Part shown: positions 18,559-28,223 of the stretch, piece after piece | Layout of the letters: every line of letters starts with the position of its first letter | Numbering within the stretch: the stretch's first letter is position 1 | NCBI GenBank assembly: GCA_964392365.1 | Contig: CAYMPH010000005.1 | Coordinates: 124,001-188,000 of the forward strand | Length of the DNA: 64,000 bases | From: CAYMPH01 sp964392365 | GTDB lineage: Bacteria > Spirochaetota > UBA4802 > UBA5550 | Reading direction: 5' to 3' | Notes under the pieces: model-generated | What the model saw: the letters and a program-made list of their open reading frames with translations, nothing else | Told to the model about the DNA's origin: nothing | Database searches by the model: none | Program-made: the position numbers and the translations under genes

Positions 18559-18587
18559 TAGACAAATATTTTTCATTATTATATAAA
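18559..18587 (+). promoter_or_regulatory. Sigma70-type promoter of the 18631 MCP gene
   Basis: TAGACA (18559-18564), a 17-base spacer and TATAAA (18582-18587), each matching 5 of 6. It lies in the 309-bp stretch 18322-18630, which otherwise holds only the divergent promoter at 18356-18384 and AT-rich sequence with no further gene. Confidence 0.6.
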
Positions 18588-18630
18588 CAAACTATATTTT
18601 ATAAACCAATTACCCTAAGAGGCTCTACGA

Positions 18631-21306
18631 ATGAATATTTTTTATCTTAACTCGTTCTCTGTTGGTTCATTGATCGGAGTGATTTTTTTCTTTTTGATGT
18701 CGTTTTTTTTCCTTTCGGTTAAAAACAGATCAAAAGCAACATTTCATATCGGTATGGCTTTTGTAATTATGGGTATTTTCAATGCCGGATATTTTATTTC
18801 AGCAAGCGTTTACCATCCGGCTGCTGCATATCACAGATGGCTGACTGTATTAACAATACTGCTATCACAAACTCATTATACAATGTTTTTCTTCATGTTT
18901 CCAGAAGAAAAGTATAAGCGTGCATCCAGGATTTTCATAATAACTTTCTATATAGAATCAATCGTCGCAACTATTGCCTTTTGCGTTATAACATCAAAAT
19001 CAAATATCATATACCATTACCTTGGTCATTATTATGATTTTAATGCTGAAGGAATAAGTAAAATTATTTCTTATATTATTATTATGAATATTCTGCTTGT
19101 AGTGTTATTTGCTTTATTCAGGGCAATTCTTATAAAAGGCAGGGGAAAATGGGCTCTAGTTCTTTTTGCAGTCAGTTTTTTAATTGCAACCATACCTCCG
19201 GCTTTATTAAATACTTTAAGCAGAGATGGTGCAGTAAGCAGAGATGTATTTCAGAATTCATGGGTTCTTTTCAATGTGATGGGATTTTTCTTAATCTCAA
19301 TGATTTACATCAATAACACAAAAGATAGAATTTCTTTTATAGGAAAGCTTATAGGAGTTTCACTTGTAACACTTCTGGTAATGCTTCAGTTTTTCAGCTA
19401 TTCCTCGATTCAGGAAAAAGAAAAAGATTTTGATCAGATATACAGGAACAAAGTTGCTCTTTCACTGCTTGATGGCGGAAGTAAATCTGATGTCAAATTC
19501 ATTTTATCCTATAATCCCGAAACTAAAAAATTTGAAACTCTTTCAGGCAGCAGCGATGTTGATAATAAAAGAATAGAACAGGAATATATTAACACTATAA
19601 CTTTAGAACGTTTTATAAATCTTGGGCCTGAGAAAATAATCAATGCATTAAAAGCTGATTCATTAAAAAAACCGGTTTATATTTCAGGTTATTTCAAGTC
19701 TATTGAGTCATATCTTGAATCCAACTCACATTTAATCGATGACAGTAATTTACGCACACATGTAATCTCCTATGTGGAAGAACTGAATAAAAACATTTTT
19801 TTAAGTTATAATAAGATCCGCCAGATTCCGGATAATAATTTCAGAAAAGGACTCGAATTATACCTTACTAAAACTGATAAAAAATTCATTAATTTCAAGG
19901 AAATTCTGCTGCAGCATCTGGAAAAATCCAAGCAGGAAGATGCGGAATTAAAATTTGAAATCATAAGATATTTAACCCCGATGCATCCTGCAGGGACCCG
20001 TGTTTACAGAACGTCACAGGATGGAGTAAATCATTATATTGCATATATGCAGCTTGATCCTTCCGGTGAAAGGATATTTGAAACAGCATACGATTACAGA
20101 GACTACAGGTCTTTTATGCACCCATCTGTTTTGAAAATAATACTTTTACTGATTGTGTTTATTGTAGTCATCCGATTCGGTTTTCAGTTTATTTTTTCCG
20201 GCATTCTCGTTGCTCCATTGAAAGAACTTTCAAATGGCGTTAGAGAAGTTAACCGCGGTAATTTTGAAATTGTCATCCCGACAAAAGTTGAAGATGAAAT
20301 AGGGTATGTAACCCGCTCATTCAATAACATGGTTCTTTCATTAAAAAAAATGATCAATACTGTATCCCAGAATTCAACTGAAGTAAGGATGATCAGCACT
20401 GACCTGCATGAGTCCTCAGCAAAAATGTCAGATGTTGCAAGAGAGCTCACAGCCATAGTTGAGCAGACAGCAGCTGCATACGAAGAGATGTCTTCTTCTT
20501 TTGAATCAAACCTTACCAAGATAAAAGATCAGATAGGAAGTCTTGACTATCTTAAAAATGATATTGTTAAAATCAACACCAACAGCGATGAATTAAGCAA
20601 GAAGATCATGAAACTCACAGAGAGTATCAATGATGCTGTACGCAAGGTTGAAAAAGGCGAAGAGACCATGAAGCGTACAGTCAGCACCATTCAGGACATG
20701 GCTCAGTATCTGAAAGATATTGAAGAAACAATAAATTCCATCAACGAAGTTGCAGATAAAATAAATCTGCTCGCTCTTAATGCTGCAATTGAAGCAGCAA
20801 GAGCAGGTGATGCAGGCAGAGGCTTTTCAGTTGTAGCAGATGAAATCAACAAGCTTGCTGATTTAACAGCAGAACTTGTTAAAGGAATACAAAATACAAT
20901 AGGTGCACATATGGGGAGAATGACTCAGGAGCTTTCAATGATCAGCAGCACGTCAGATATTTTCTCTGAGGTCCGCACACAGATTCTTGAAACAAAAGAT
21001 GTTTTATCAGGCACCATAGATTTTACAACGAACCTTATAGGAATGAACACTGACATTCAAAAAGAAATAAATTCCCTGAGCGACACTTCCAACAACATAT
21101 ACAGTTTTTCACTTGAACAGAAAAATGTAATTGATGAATTGACAATTGCAATTAACAGCATCAGCAGCATATCCCAAACTACTCTTGAAAACGCAGATAT
21201 GGTTAAAGGTTATTCATCAATAATTGACATGAGCGCAAAAGATCTTTCAAGAAATATTGATTCATTTAAAAAACTTGATGAAGAAGACACAGGTGATAAT
21301 CATTAA
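18631..21306 (+). CDS. Methyl-accepting chemotaxis protein with multi-TM sensor module
   Basis: An 891-aa chemoreceptor. Residues 1-250 contain about seven or eight transmembrane segments of a membrane-embedded sensor. Residues about 260-505 form an extracytoplasmic domain (ending with FYRTSQ-like HxxYMQLD strands). A last TM lies at about 506-530, followed by a HAMP (about 530-585) and the MCP coiled coil to the end, with the tip NAAIEAARAGDAGRGFSV. The whole region up to and including HAMP is closely related to the first part of the PP2C protein at 45456-48032. The coiled coil is close to that of the MCP at 42024-43841 (AIVEQT..AYEEMSSSFE in both). GAGG eight bases before the ATG supports the start, and a promoter and terminator flank it. 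Confidence 0.92.
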   Translation: MNIFYLNSFSVGSLIGVIFFFLMSFFFLSVKNRSKATFHIGMAFVIMGIFNAGYFISASVYHPAAAYHRWLTVLTILLSQTHYTMFFFMFPEEKYKRASRIFIITFYIESIVATIAFCVITSKSNIIYHYLGHYYDFNAEGISKIISYIIIMNILLVVLFALFRAILIKGRGKWALVLFAVSFLIATIPPALLNTLSRDGAVSRDVFQNSWVLFNVMGFFLISMIYINNTKDRISFIGKLIGVSLVTLLVMLQFFSYSSIQEKEKDFDQIYRNKVALSLLDGGSKSDVKFILSYNPETKKFETLSGSSDVDNKRIEQEYINTITLERFINLGPEKIINALKADSLKKPVYISGYFKSIESYLESNSHLIDDSNLRTHVISYVEELNKNIFLSYNKIRQIPDNNFRKGLELYLTKTDKKFINFKEILLQHLEKSKQEDAELKFEIIRYLTPMHPAGTRVYRTSQDGVNHYIAYMQLDPSGERIFETAYDYRDYRSFMHPSVLKIILLLIVFIVVIRFGFQFIFSGILVAPLKELSNGVREVNRGNFEIVIPTKVEDEIGYVTRSFNNMVLSLKKMINTVSQNSTEVRMISTDLHESSAKMSDVARELTAIVEQTAAAYEEMSSSFESNLTKIKDQIGSLDYLKNDIVKINTNSDELSKKIMKLTESINDAVRKVEKGEETMKRTVSTIQDMAQYLKDIEETINSINEVADKINLLALNAAIEAARAGDAGRGFSVVADEINKLADLTAELVKGIQNTIGAHMGRMTQELSMISSTSDIFSEVRTQILETKDVLSGTIDFTTNLIGMNTDIQKEINSLSDTSNNIYSFSLEQKNVIDELTIAINSISSISQTTLENADMVKGYSSIIDMSAKDLSRNIDSFKKLDEEDTGDNH

Positions 21307-21355
21307 GCGTTTTTCATCTTTTCTTTGACTGAACTCAATTTATAAGCCCTATAAA

Positions 21356-21394
21356 TAAAAAAACCTCACCATAATTAAATGGCGAGGTTTTTTT
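21356..21394 (+). terminator. Terminator after the 18631 MCP gene
   Basis: The A-rich left arm AAAAAACCTCACC pairs with GGCGAGGTTTTTTT with one mismatch, ending in a T-run. It is roughly symmetrical and may serve the convergent acyl-CoA synthetase gene too. A second hairpin (ATACCCCGC/GCAGGGTAT, about 21436-21458) lies closer to that gene but lacks a U-tract. Confidence 0.8.
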
Positions 21395-21478
21395 ATAATT
21401 TTAACATTTAAAAAATACAGATCCGATTGATTTAATACCCCGCATCAAGCAGGGTATTAAACCCGAATAAGATTAAAT

Positions 21479-23269
21479 TTATCTTGTATATAATGCTTCA
21501 ATCTGATCCTTATATTTTTCAAATACAACACGTCTCTTGAGCTTCATGGTCTGAGTCAGTGTACCATTTTCAAGAGTAAAAGACTCATGTGTAAAAATGA
21601 ATTTTTTAGGTATCTCATACCCTGCATATTTGGTTTTAAGAGTATTATTTATCTCATCAGTCAGAAATGCTTTTACTTCATCCTTTTTGATAAGATCAGC
21701 AGGATTGCTCGGCATATTATTTTTCTCTGCCCATTTTCCAAGAACCAGGAAGTCAGGAACAACTATACAAATATTAGATTCCCTGCCTTCACCATAAATC
21801 ATTGCATTTTCGATATATGTGTTAAGTTTCAAATCTTCTTCTATAGCAGCAGGGAAAACATATTTACCGTTCTCAAGTTTAAACTGCTCTTTTAGTCTTC
21901 CTGTTATATGCAAAAAGCCCTCTTCATCAAGACGTCCGCGGTCGCCTGTTCTGAAACCGCCGTCAGGAGTCATAACTGCTTTTGTTGCATCGGGCTTGTT
22001 GAAATAACCCTGCATTACATTAGGTCCGTAAATAATAATCTCACCGTCTTTTGCGCCTGGATCAACAACTGACTGATCAATAACAATTTTTATTTTGTTC
22101 ATTGCAGGACCTACAGTACCGATCTTATATTTTCTCGGGTGATTCATTGTTGCTCCAGGCGAAGTCTCAGTCAACCCGTAAGCATCAAAAAGAGGAATGC
22201 CTATATCCCAGAAAAAATGAGATATTTCCACGTTCATCATAGCACTTCCGGTCATTGACATTTTTAATCTGCCGCCAAGCTTTGCTCTGATCTTCTTGAA
22301 TACTATTGCATCTGCAATTTTAAATTTAAAATTTGTTCCGAAGCTTGATTTGCCCTGAGCTGCGAGTTCGCGTCTTTTTTTACCGCTCTCAACACCCATA
22401 ACAAACAGCTTTTTCGCCAGACCGCCTTCGTCATTCATCTTTGCCCATAAGCCGTCATAAACTCTATTGAAAACCCTTGGTACAGCAACAAGAAAAGTCG
22501 GTTGAACCAGAGCTAAATCGCCTGCTATTGTAGTTGCGCTTTCAGCAATTCCAATTGATGCTCCAAGCCTGCAGAATACTACAAGCTCAGCAAGACCAAA
22601 GACGTGAGCCCATGGCAATATGGATAGCGATCTGTCGTTTTCACCCATTTCATTATAGTTAAATATAGTAGCGTGCGCATTGCTCGTAATGTTAGCTTGT
22701 GACAGCAGAACCCCTTTTGGATCGCCGGTTGTTCCGGAAGTATATATCAGAATACATATAGATGATTGATCAGGATAAATACTTTTTATTTTCTGAGCTG
22801 AACCTTTTTTTTCAAGATCTGAAAGAGTATCAGGTCCGTCGCCTTCCATTACTATAATTTTCTCCAATGTCGAAATTGAAGATATTACATCTTTAATTTT
22901 TTCATATATCTCTTTTTTACTTATAAAAAGCACTTTTACTTTTGAGTCATTAATAATATATTTCCAGACCTGAACAAGTTCAGCCTCATACATTGGCACA
23001 AATCTTGCATCCAGACCATTGGTGGCAAAAAAGCATGCAGCCCAATCAGGACTATTATTACAGATTATTCCAACAGCGTCATCTTTCTTGATTCCAAGCT
23101 GACTTAGTCCGCTTCTGATATTATCAACACGTTTTCCAAAATCTTCGTAATTAACCCATTCATATTCCTTATTCTTATTTTTAGTCCCAAGAAATGGCCT
23201 CTTTGAAAATTTCGCAACGCTTTGCTCCAAGATCTCAACATTGTTTTCCGGTTTTTCAAGCTGATACAT
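21479..23269 (-). CDS. Long-chain acyl-CoA synthetase (AMP-dependent ligase)
   Basis: A 596-aa ANL-family enzyme that activates a fatty acid with ATP and CoA. The P-loop-like motif is YTSGTTGDPKGV, the A5 region is DAYGLTETSPG, and the A7/A8 region is FRTGDRGRLDEEGFLHITGRLKEQFKLENGKY. That last segment, with its LKEQFK-x-x-GKY hinge, is typical of long-chain (FadD15/ACSL-type) synthetases rather than short-chain ones. I chose the ATG at 23269 because GGAGG lies five bases before it; the ATG at 23281 precedes that site. It is presumably the route by which lipase-released fatty acids enter metabolism (inference). Confidence 0.9.
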   Translation of the reverse strand: MYQLEKPENNVEILEQSVAKFSKRPFLGTKNKNKEYEWVNYEDFGKRVDNIRSGLSQLGIKKDDAVGIICNNSPDWAACFFATNGLDARFVPMYEAELVQVWKYIINDSKVKVLFISKKEIYEKIKDVISSISTLEKIIVMEGDGPDTLSDLEKKGSAQKIKSIYPDQSSICILIYTSGTTGDPKGVLLSQANITSNAHATIFNYNEMGENDRSLSILPWAHVFGLAELVVFCRLGASIGIAESATTIAGDLALVQPTFLVAVPRVFNRVYDGLWAKMNDEGGLAKKLFVMGVESGKKRRELAAQGKSSFGTNFKFKIADAIVFKKIRAKLGGRLKMSMTGSAMMNVEISHFFWDIGIPLFDAYGLTETSPGATMNHPRKYKIGTVGPAMNKIKIVIDQSVVDPGAKDGEIIIYGPNVMQGYFNKPDATKAVMTPDGGFRTGDRGRLDEEGFLHITGRLKEQFKLENGKYVFPAAIEEDLKLNTYIENAMIYGEGRESNICIVVPDFLVLGKWAEKNNMPSNPADLIKKDEVKAFLTDEINNTLKTKYAGYEIPKKFIFTHESFTLENGTLTQTMKLKRRVVFEKYKDQIEALYTR

Positions 23270-23402
23270 GCCAACCTCCATTAGTTTGTCTTTTTTTTTA
23301 TTATTTATTTATTTATTTTAATGAACAGAATTTGAATTCAGTTAATTTATAAAAATACTTATTAATAAATCAACTCTTTTTAAGTTATATTTAAAAAATT
23401 TC

Positions 23403-25277
23403 TTAAAGATAAAAATCATAACGGAATTGGTCTCCGTTATTAATAACACGAGGCGTAATCTTAGCTTTCTCAAAAACAGAAATCATTTTGTCATTCTGAG
23501 CAAGCACATAAGCACTGATTCGCTCCAATCCTCTTTCCTTAGCAATTTCAAGTAGATGTTCCAGCATGAATGTTGCTATTCCAATACCCTGAAAGTCCTC
23601 ATCAACAATAAATGCAGCTTCATAAATATTTTCATCTTCATAAAATGAATATCTGCATTCAGCTATTATCCGTTCAATTCCTCTTTCCTGAACAATTCCA
23701 ACCATTGAGAGATTCTGTATATAATCAATATTTACATATCTCTGCATTTCTTTATGAGACATTGTCCGGATTGCTGAAAAATAACGGAGATACTTTGCTT
23801 CATCTGAAAACTGGTAAAACAGTCTGCGCATTTTATCTTCATCCGAAGGTTTTATCGGTCTGAATTTAACAAGAATATTTTTCTTAAAAGACACATTCTT
23901 TTCCAGCGAATACGGATAATGAAGTGCATTTTCAATGTTGTAAATCTGATCGGAAAATACCAGTCCGTTTTTCTTTGCTTCTTCAAATAATTGCTGCCTG
24001 TGGTCCGGATGAGCTATCTCCAGCATTGCAAGAACCCTTTCACGTATAGGCTTTCCGAAAATATTTGCAATACCGAATTCAGTTACCACATAACGGATTG
24101 TGCCGAGTGTGCATCTCTGCCGTACAGAAGAGATCGTGTGGTTTATAACAATGTTGCTGTTACCATGGCGGTCCTGCGATCTCAGTCCGACAATTACTTT
24201 CCCATCCCTTGAATGAGTAGCTGCAAGTGCAATATTCATTTTGCTGTCAAATCCTGTAATCTGGAGGTCTTTGCTTGATAAAACTACAGAGTCGCCTGTT
24301 ATATCGATCTTATTAATATTCAGAATGCAGACAAGTTTTTTTATTCTCTGCATTGTCTGCTGATGAGTGGTGTTAAACAGAGGAAGCATTGCTATAATAC
24401 GGTTCTTATTTATATATGAGTAGAGATTTTTTGTTCCTATGCATGCGGTTGCAGCAATTGGAATTTCCCTTCTGAAAAAATTCGGCTTTCTGATAGCACC
24501 GGATTCGATCAGACCGATAATCCAGTCTGAAACTATATGTGTCCAGACCTTAAGACGCTTTTTATTATAAAGATGGCTTGCAACTGAATCAAACAGGCCT
24601 CCCATATTCAATGCAACTGTAGACCCGTTTTCAATAAGAGATGAAACATATCCGCCGATTTTATCAATCGTTTCATCATATTTTGAAATCTTAAACTCAA
24701 GCAGCTCTTCATTGCTCTCAATCACATAGTCAAACTGATCAAGATGAATGCTTGTATCACCATATGTAAAAGGCACATTAGGGTTAACCTCAGCAATAGC
24801 AATAGATGCTTTTTGTATAGCAATTCTGTTTATATCATTGACTGTTCCGAGATTTAAATTTCCAAATTTATCCGGAAGTGATGTTTGTATTATTGCAAGA
24901 TCAATTTCTATTGCACCTGACAAAAACAGATATGGAAGCTCTGCCATTGTTGTCGGGATGATATCAAGAAGACCGTCCTGAACAGCCATATTTTTTATCT
25001 CGCCGATACTGAATGACTTGAACCTGAATTTCGGCTGTTTCCCGGATATAAAAAACTCAAACTCTGTAGGTGTTGTAAGCTGTATAATATCAAGATCCTG
25101 AAGATTTGCATGAAGAGTGCCTGAAATATATTTAATAGAATGAACCGGAGTTGCCTGACCGCTGCTTATAAATATTCTGAATCCAGGTTTAATTATTTCA
25201 CTAAGCTTCTCAGCATTAATGATTTTATTTCTGTATTTTTTATTATTAAACAGAGATAGCAGATTAAACTTTTTCAT
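23403..25277 (-). CDS. Acetyl-CoA hydrolase/CoA-transferase-like protein fused to GNAT acetyltransferase
   Basis: A 624-aa two-domain protein. Residues about 20-430 match the acetyl-CoA hydrolase / 4-hydroxybutyrate CoA-transferase family (AEVNPNVPFTYGD, VALNMGGL, RYVVTEFGIANIFGK). Residues about 455-620 are a GNAT N-acetyltransferase with the acetyl-CoA loop in DEDFQGIGIATFML. Such fusions are known in other bacteria and are probably involved in CoA-ester handling. Odd point: in the segment where these transferases carry the catalytic Glu (usually H-[ST]-E before a S-D-G), this protein reads W-T-H-I-V-S-D-W, with His247 in place of Glu. Transferase activity is therefore uncertain. No strong ribosome binding site is visible. 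Confidence 0.85.
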   Translation of the reverse strand: MKKFNLLSLFNNKKYRNKIINAEKLSEIIKPGFRIFISSGQATPVHSIKYISGTLHANLQDLDIIQLTTPTEFEFFISGKQPKFRFKSFSIGEIKNMAVQDGLLDIIPTTMAELPYLFLSGAIEIDLAIIQTSLPDKFGNLNLGTVNDINRIAIQKASIAIAEVNPNVPFTYGDTSIHLDQFDYVIESNEELLEFKISKYDETIDKIGGYVSSLIENGSTVALNMGGLFDSVASHLYNKKRLKVWTHIVSDWIIGLIESGAIRKPNFFRREIPIAATACIGTKNLYSYINKNRIIAMLPLFNTTHQQTMQRIKKLVCILNINKIDITGDSVVLSSKDLQITGFDSKMNIALAATHSRDGKVIVGLRSQDRHGNSNIVINHTISSVRQRCTLGTIRYVVTEFGIANIFGKPIRERVLAMLEIAHPDHRQQLFEEAKKNGLVFSDQIYNIENALHYPYSLEKNVSFKKNILVKFRPIKPSDEDKMRRLFYQFSDEAKYLRYFSAIRTMSHKEMQRYVNIDYIQNLSMVGIVQERGIERIIAECRYSFYEDENIYEAAFIVDEDFQGIGIATFMLEHLLEIAKERGLERISAYVLAQNDKMISVFEKAKITPRVINNGDQFRYDFYL

Positions 25278-25341
25278 AAGTTATTTCAATAATATCTATT
25301 AAAAATTTACAATCCTTTTTTTATTTAAAAACCATTTCTCA

Positions 25342-26169
25342 TTATTTCCCTATATTCACTATGCTTTTTATTCTGCCCATTATTTCATCAACTGCAGATT
25401 CTGTGTTTTCAAGTAAAACTATAACCGCTTTTTCCGGGCAGACAACTGAACACCTGCCGCATCCGATACATTTTGTTTCATCATGAATAATTATTCCATT
25501 TACGGGAGATATGGCTTTCATAAAGCAGGCTTCAACGCAGGATCCGCACTGTTTGCATTTTTCCTTATCAACTGCAACAGTAAGTCCTTTCAGCTTTATC
25601 AATCCTGTTTTAAATTCATCAGGAAAATACTGCACGGAATTCAGTACAGTGCAGCAGCAGGGACAGCAGAAACACACAGTAAGCATTCTCCCGTGATTAG
25701 GCACCCCGTAATACAGGTCATCCATCCTGACCCTTCCTGTCATCGGGATCAGTCCAAGGGCTATTTTCGTTTTAAGATGTTCAAGGGCCTCATCTACAGT
25801 GACGTGTTTTGCAATACCTGGGCTTATAACCCTGGTATCGTATCCGAGTAGCATGCAGGAATCTTCGACAGGATATTCCCTGCAGCCTTTCGCATCTCTG
25901 CAGCTGCAGCGCTTGATAATTACGCGGTGAGCTGAGTGCCTGATAAGTTCTGCAATGATGCCGCTGGTCAATACAGTACTTGACGCAGTCTCAATATTGG
26001 CATTCACCGGAAGATATGTAATATTAAAACTTTTCCTGTTGAATAACGGCTTTGTCAGAAAAGTTATCACTTTACCGGCAAATGGAATCCGGGTAGCCTT
26101 TGCCATAATGTGATTAAGAGGCCAGTAGATTTTCAGAAAATAAAGCCACCAAGATGGACGCCATGTCAT
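25342..26169 (-). CDS. Cysteine-rich 2[4Fe-4S] ferredoxin-like protein
   Basis: A 275-aa protein whose C-terminal 70 residues carry two classical [4Fe-4S] motifs, CKQCGSCVEAC and CIGCGRCSVVC, for electron transfer. The N-terminal 190 residues contain further Cys clusters, RCSCRDAKGC and a striking CFCCPCCC near residue 168, which could hold one more metal centre. The N-terminus (WWLYFLKIYWP) may touch the membrane. AGGGGA before the ATG supports the start. It lies between the CoA-transferase fusion and the radical SAM gene on the same strand; a reductant role for the radical SAM enzyme is possible but not shown. Confidence 0.82.
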   Translation of the reverse strand: MTWRPSWWLYFLKIYWPLNHIMAKATRIPFAGKVITFLTKPLFNRKSFNITYLPVNANIETASSTVLTSGIIAELIRHSAHRVIIKRCSCRDAKGCREYPVEDSCMLLGYDTRVISPGIAKHVTVDEALEHLKTKIALGLIPMTGRVRMDDLYYGVPNHGRMLTVCFCCPCCCTVLNSVQYFPDEFKTGLIKLKGLTVAVDKEKCKQCGSCVEACFMKAISPVNGIIIHDETKCIGCGRCSVVCPEKAVIVLLENTESAVDEIMGRIKSIVNIGK

Positions 26170-26256
26170 ATTGATCTTCCCCTGATATTGCGAAAAAGTA
26201 GCTGCCTATGGCAAATTTATCATTGCAAAATAACCGCTATAACTTAATATGCAGGA

Positions 26257-28008
26257 TCAAGCAACATTTACATCTTCTTCAAGCCGGTCTTTCCACTGTT
26301 CAATTTTTGAATCGCAATTCTTATCAAACTGAACAAATTCCTCAAAGGAAGATTTACGTACTTTTGATCCAAGCTTGCGATATTTTTTTTTCACTGTGCG
26401 TTTCATTATATGACCGTGTGTTTCAATTTCTTTTCCCGTGACCGGAGCGCCCATTTCGAGAATTTTATTCATCTGTTTTTCAAAATGATGAATACTCTGC
26501 CTTGCTGCATGAGCAAATTCATTTGCATGAATTGTTTCGTGAGTCATGCGGAAAAAGTGATACCCTTTTATAGAAACATTAACTGCAAGAGCAAAATTCC
26601 ACGGCCGGGTAAATATAGTTTTCAATATAAACCACAGGTAATGCGCACCATAACGTGATGCACTCTGCCTGATCAGCGAAAGCGCCAATGCGCGCAGATC
26701 GCTTTTCTGAAGCGGGCGTGATCCTACTGAACGGGGAATCCGGCTTACCAGGGTGTATCCCCGCTTGAAATAATTACGCGGAGTATATATTTCGCTAAGA
26801 ACGTGCTTATATCCCTCGAATAAGACATCAATGTCCATTTTCGGAATAAAATTTATACTGATTTCATTTCCGTTATTACCATTGCTTTCATGAAGAAGAC
26901 GTCCTTCAGCCTCCAAACGCCTGTGCAGCTGAGTTTTAGGAAGCGCCATCATGATGCCTACCATGGCCATTGCAATACCTGACTTCTGGATAAACTCTAT
27001 CTGACGCTCGAAGATGTCATCCCGGTCTGTATCAAAACCTACTATGAAACCAGCCAGAACCTCCATGCCTTTCTCCTGAATTTTCTGAACGCTTTCCAGA
27101 AGGTCATGTTTCATATTCTGACCTTTATTAGTTGCAGCAAGAGTTTCAGAATCCGGAGTCTCGATACCTACGAAGACCATTGTAAAACCTGCAGCAATCA
27201 TCATATCCATAAGCTCATCATCCTCGGCAAGATTGATACTTGCCTCGGTATACAGAGTGTATGGCGTGTTGTTTTCGTTTTGCCACCGGGCGATTCCGGG
27301 AAGCAGCTCCTTCACTCGCTTTTTATTTCCAATGAAATTGTCATCTACTATAAATAAAGGACCTCGATACCCGGTATTATACAGAAGCTGCATTTCATTG
27401 ACAAACTGATCCGGATTTTTTGTTCGCGGCACCCGCCCGAACATTTCTATAATATCACAGAATTCACATGAAAACGGACATCCCCGTGAATACTGCAATG
27501 CCATTGTTCCATATAACCTATAATCAATAAGATCCAGGCGCGGAGCAGGTGTTTTTGTAATGTCGGGCTTTTCTTCACTTGTGTATATTTTTTGCGGATT
27601 TCCGGACAGATAATCAGCAATAAAAAGCGGAATCGTTATTTCTCCCTCATTTAAAATAAAATAATCAACACCGGTTATAGATTCATAAGATGTGGTCGCA
27701 TATGGCCCGCCGACTGCAACAGGAACATTGCATTCGTTGCAAAGCTTCACAACATCGTTAAATGAATCCCTTTGAACAATCATTGCAGAAATCATAATCA
27801 GATCGGATTGTTTAATCATATCCGGTGTCAATTCAGACACGTTCATATCAACAAGCGTGCACTGAAATTCCTCCGGCAGCATTGCTGCAACAGTTAAGAT
27901 CCCAAGCGGAGGCATTAAGGTTTTATAACCTGCAAACGGCAATGCATGTTTCAAACTCCAGTAAGTTGTTGGAATTTCAGGATAAACAAGTAATACTTTT
28001 TTTGTCAT
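26257..28008 (-). CDS. B12-binding-type radical SAM protein (DUF4070 group)
   Basis: A 583-aa radical SAM enzyme. An N-terminal cobalamin-binding fold (about 1-140) precedes the cluster motif CPFSCEFC near residue 180, which binds the [4Fe-4S] cluster that cleaves SAM. The region after about 360 (GIMMALPKTQLHRRLEAEG, MDIDVLFEGYKHVL, YTPRNYFKR) matches DUF4070. Relatives include hopanoid C-2 methylase (HpnP) and many uncharacterised methylases, so radical methylation of a lipid or cofactor is plausible. The DxHxxG base-off motif is not evident. The ATG at 28008 is preferred over 28020 because GGAG lies seven bases before it. Confidence 0.87.
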   Translation of the reverse strand: MTKKVLLVYPEIPTTYWSLKHALPFAGYKTLMPPLGILTVAAMLPEEFQCTLVDMNVSELTPDMIKQSDLIMISAMIVQRDSFNDVVKLCNECNVPVAVGGPYATTSYESITGVDYFILNEGEITIPLFIADYLSGNPQKIYTSEEKPDITKTPAPRLDLIDYRLYGTMALQYSRGCPFSCEFCDIIEMFGRVPRTKNPDQFVNEMQLLYNTGYRGPLFIVDDNFIGNKKRVKELLPGIARWQNENNTPYTLYTEASINLAEDDELMDMMIAAGFTMVFVGIETPDSETLAATNKGQNMKHDLLESVQKIQEKGMEVLAGFIVGFDTDRDDIFERQIEFIQKSGIAMAMVGIMMALPKTQLHRRLEAEGRLLHESNGNNGNEISINFIPKMDIDVLFEGYKHVLSEIYTPRNYFKRGYTLVSRIPRSVGSRPLQKSDLRALALSLIRQSASRYGAHYLWFILKTIFTRPWNFALAVNVSIKGYHFFRMTHETIHANEFAHAARQSIHHFEKQMNKILEMGAPVTGKEIETHGHIMKRTVKKKYRKLGSKVRKSSFEEFVQFDKNCDSKIEQWKDRLEEDVNVA

Positions 28009-28223
28009 ATATAACTCCATAAGATATACAGCTAATAATATTTCACGGTTGTTTTTCTATTTGATTGTGTTAGAGGAAACAATAAGTTTGATAAAATCAA
28101 CTGCTGTTAAAAAAGACATATTGAATTTCATAGGAAGTATAATCAAGGACATTAAGAAAAAAAAGCCCCTAAAAAAGCCTAGCCGGATTGATTGCACACT
28201 TATATATAATAATAAATTAAATT

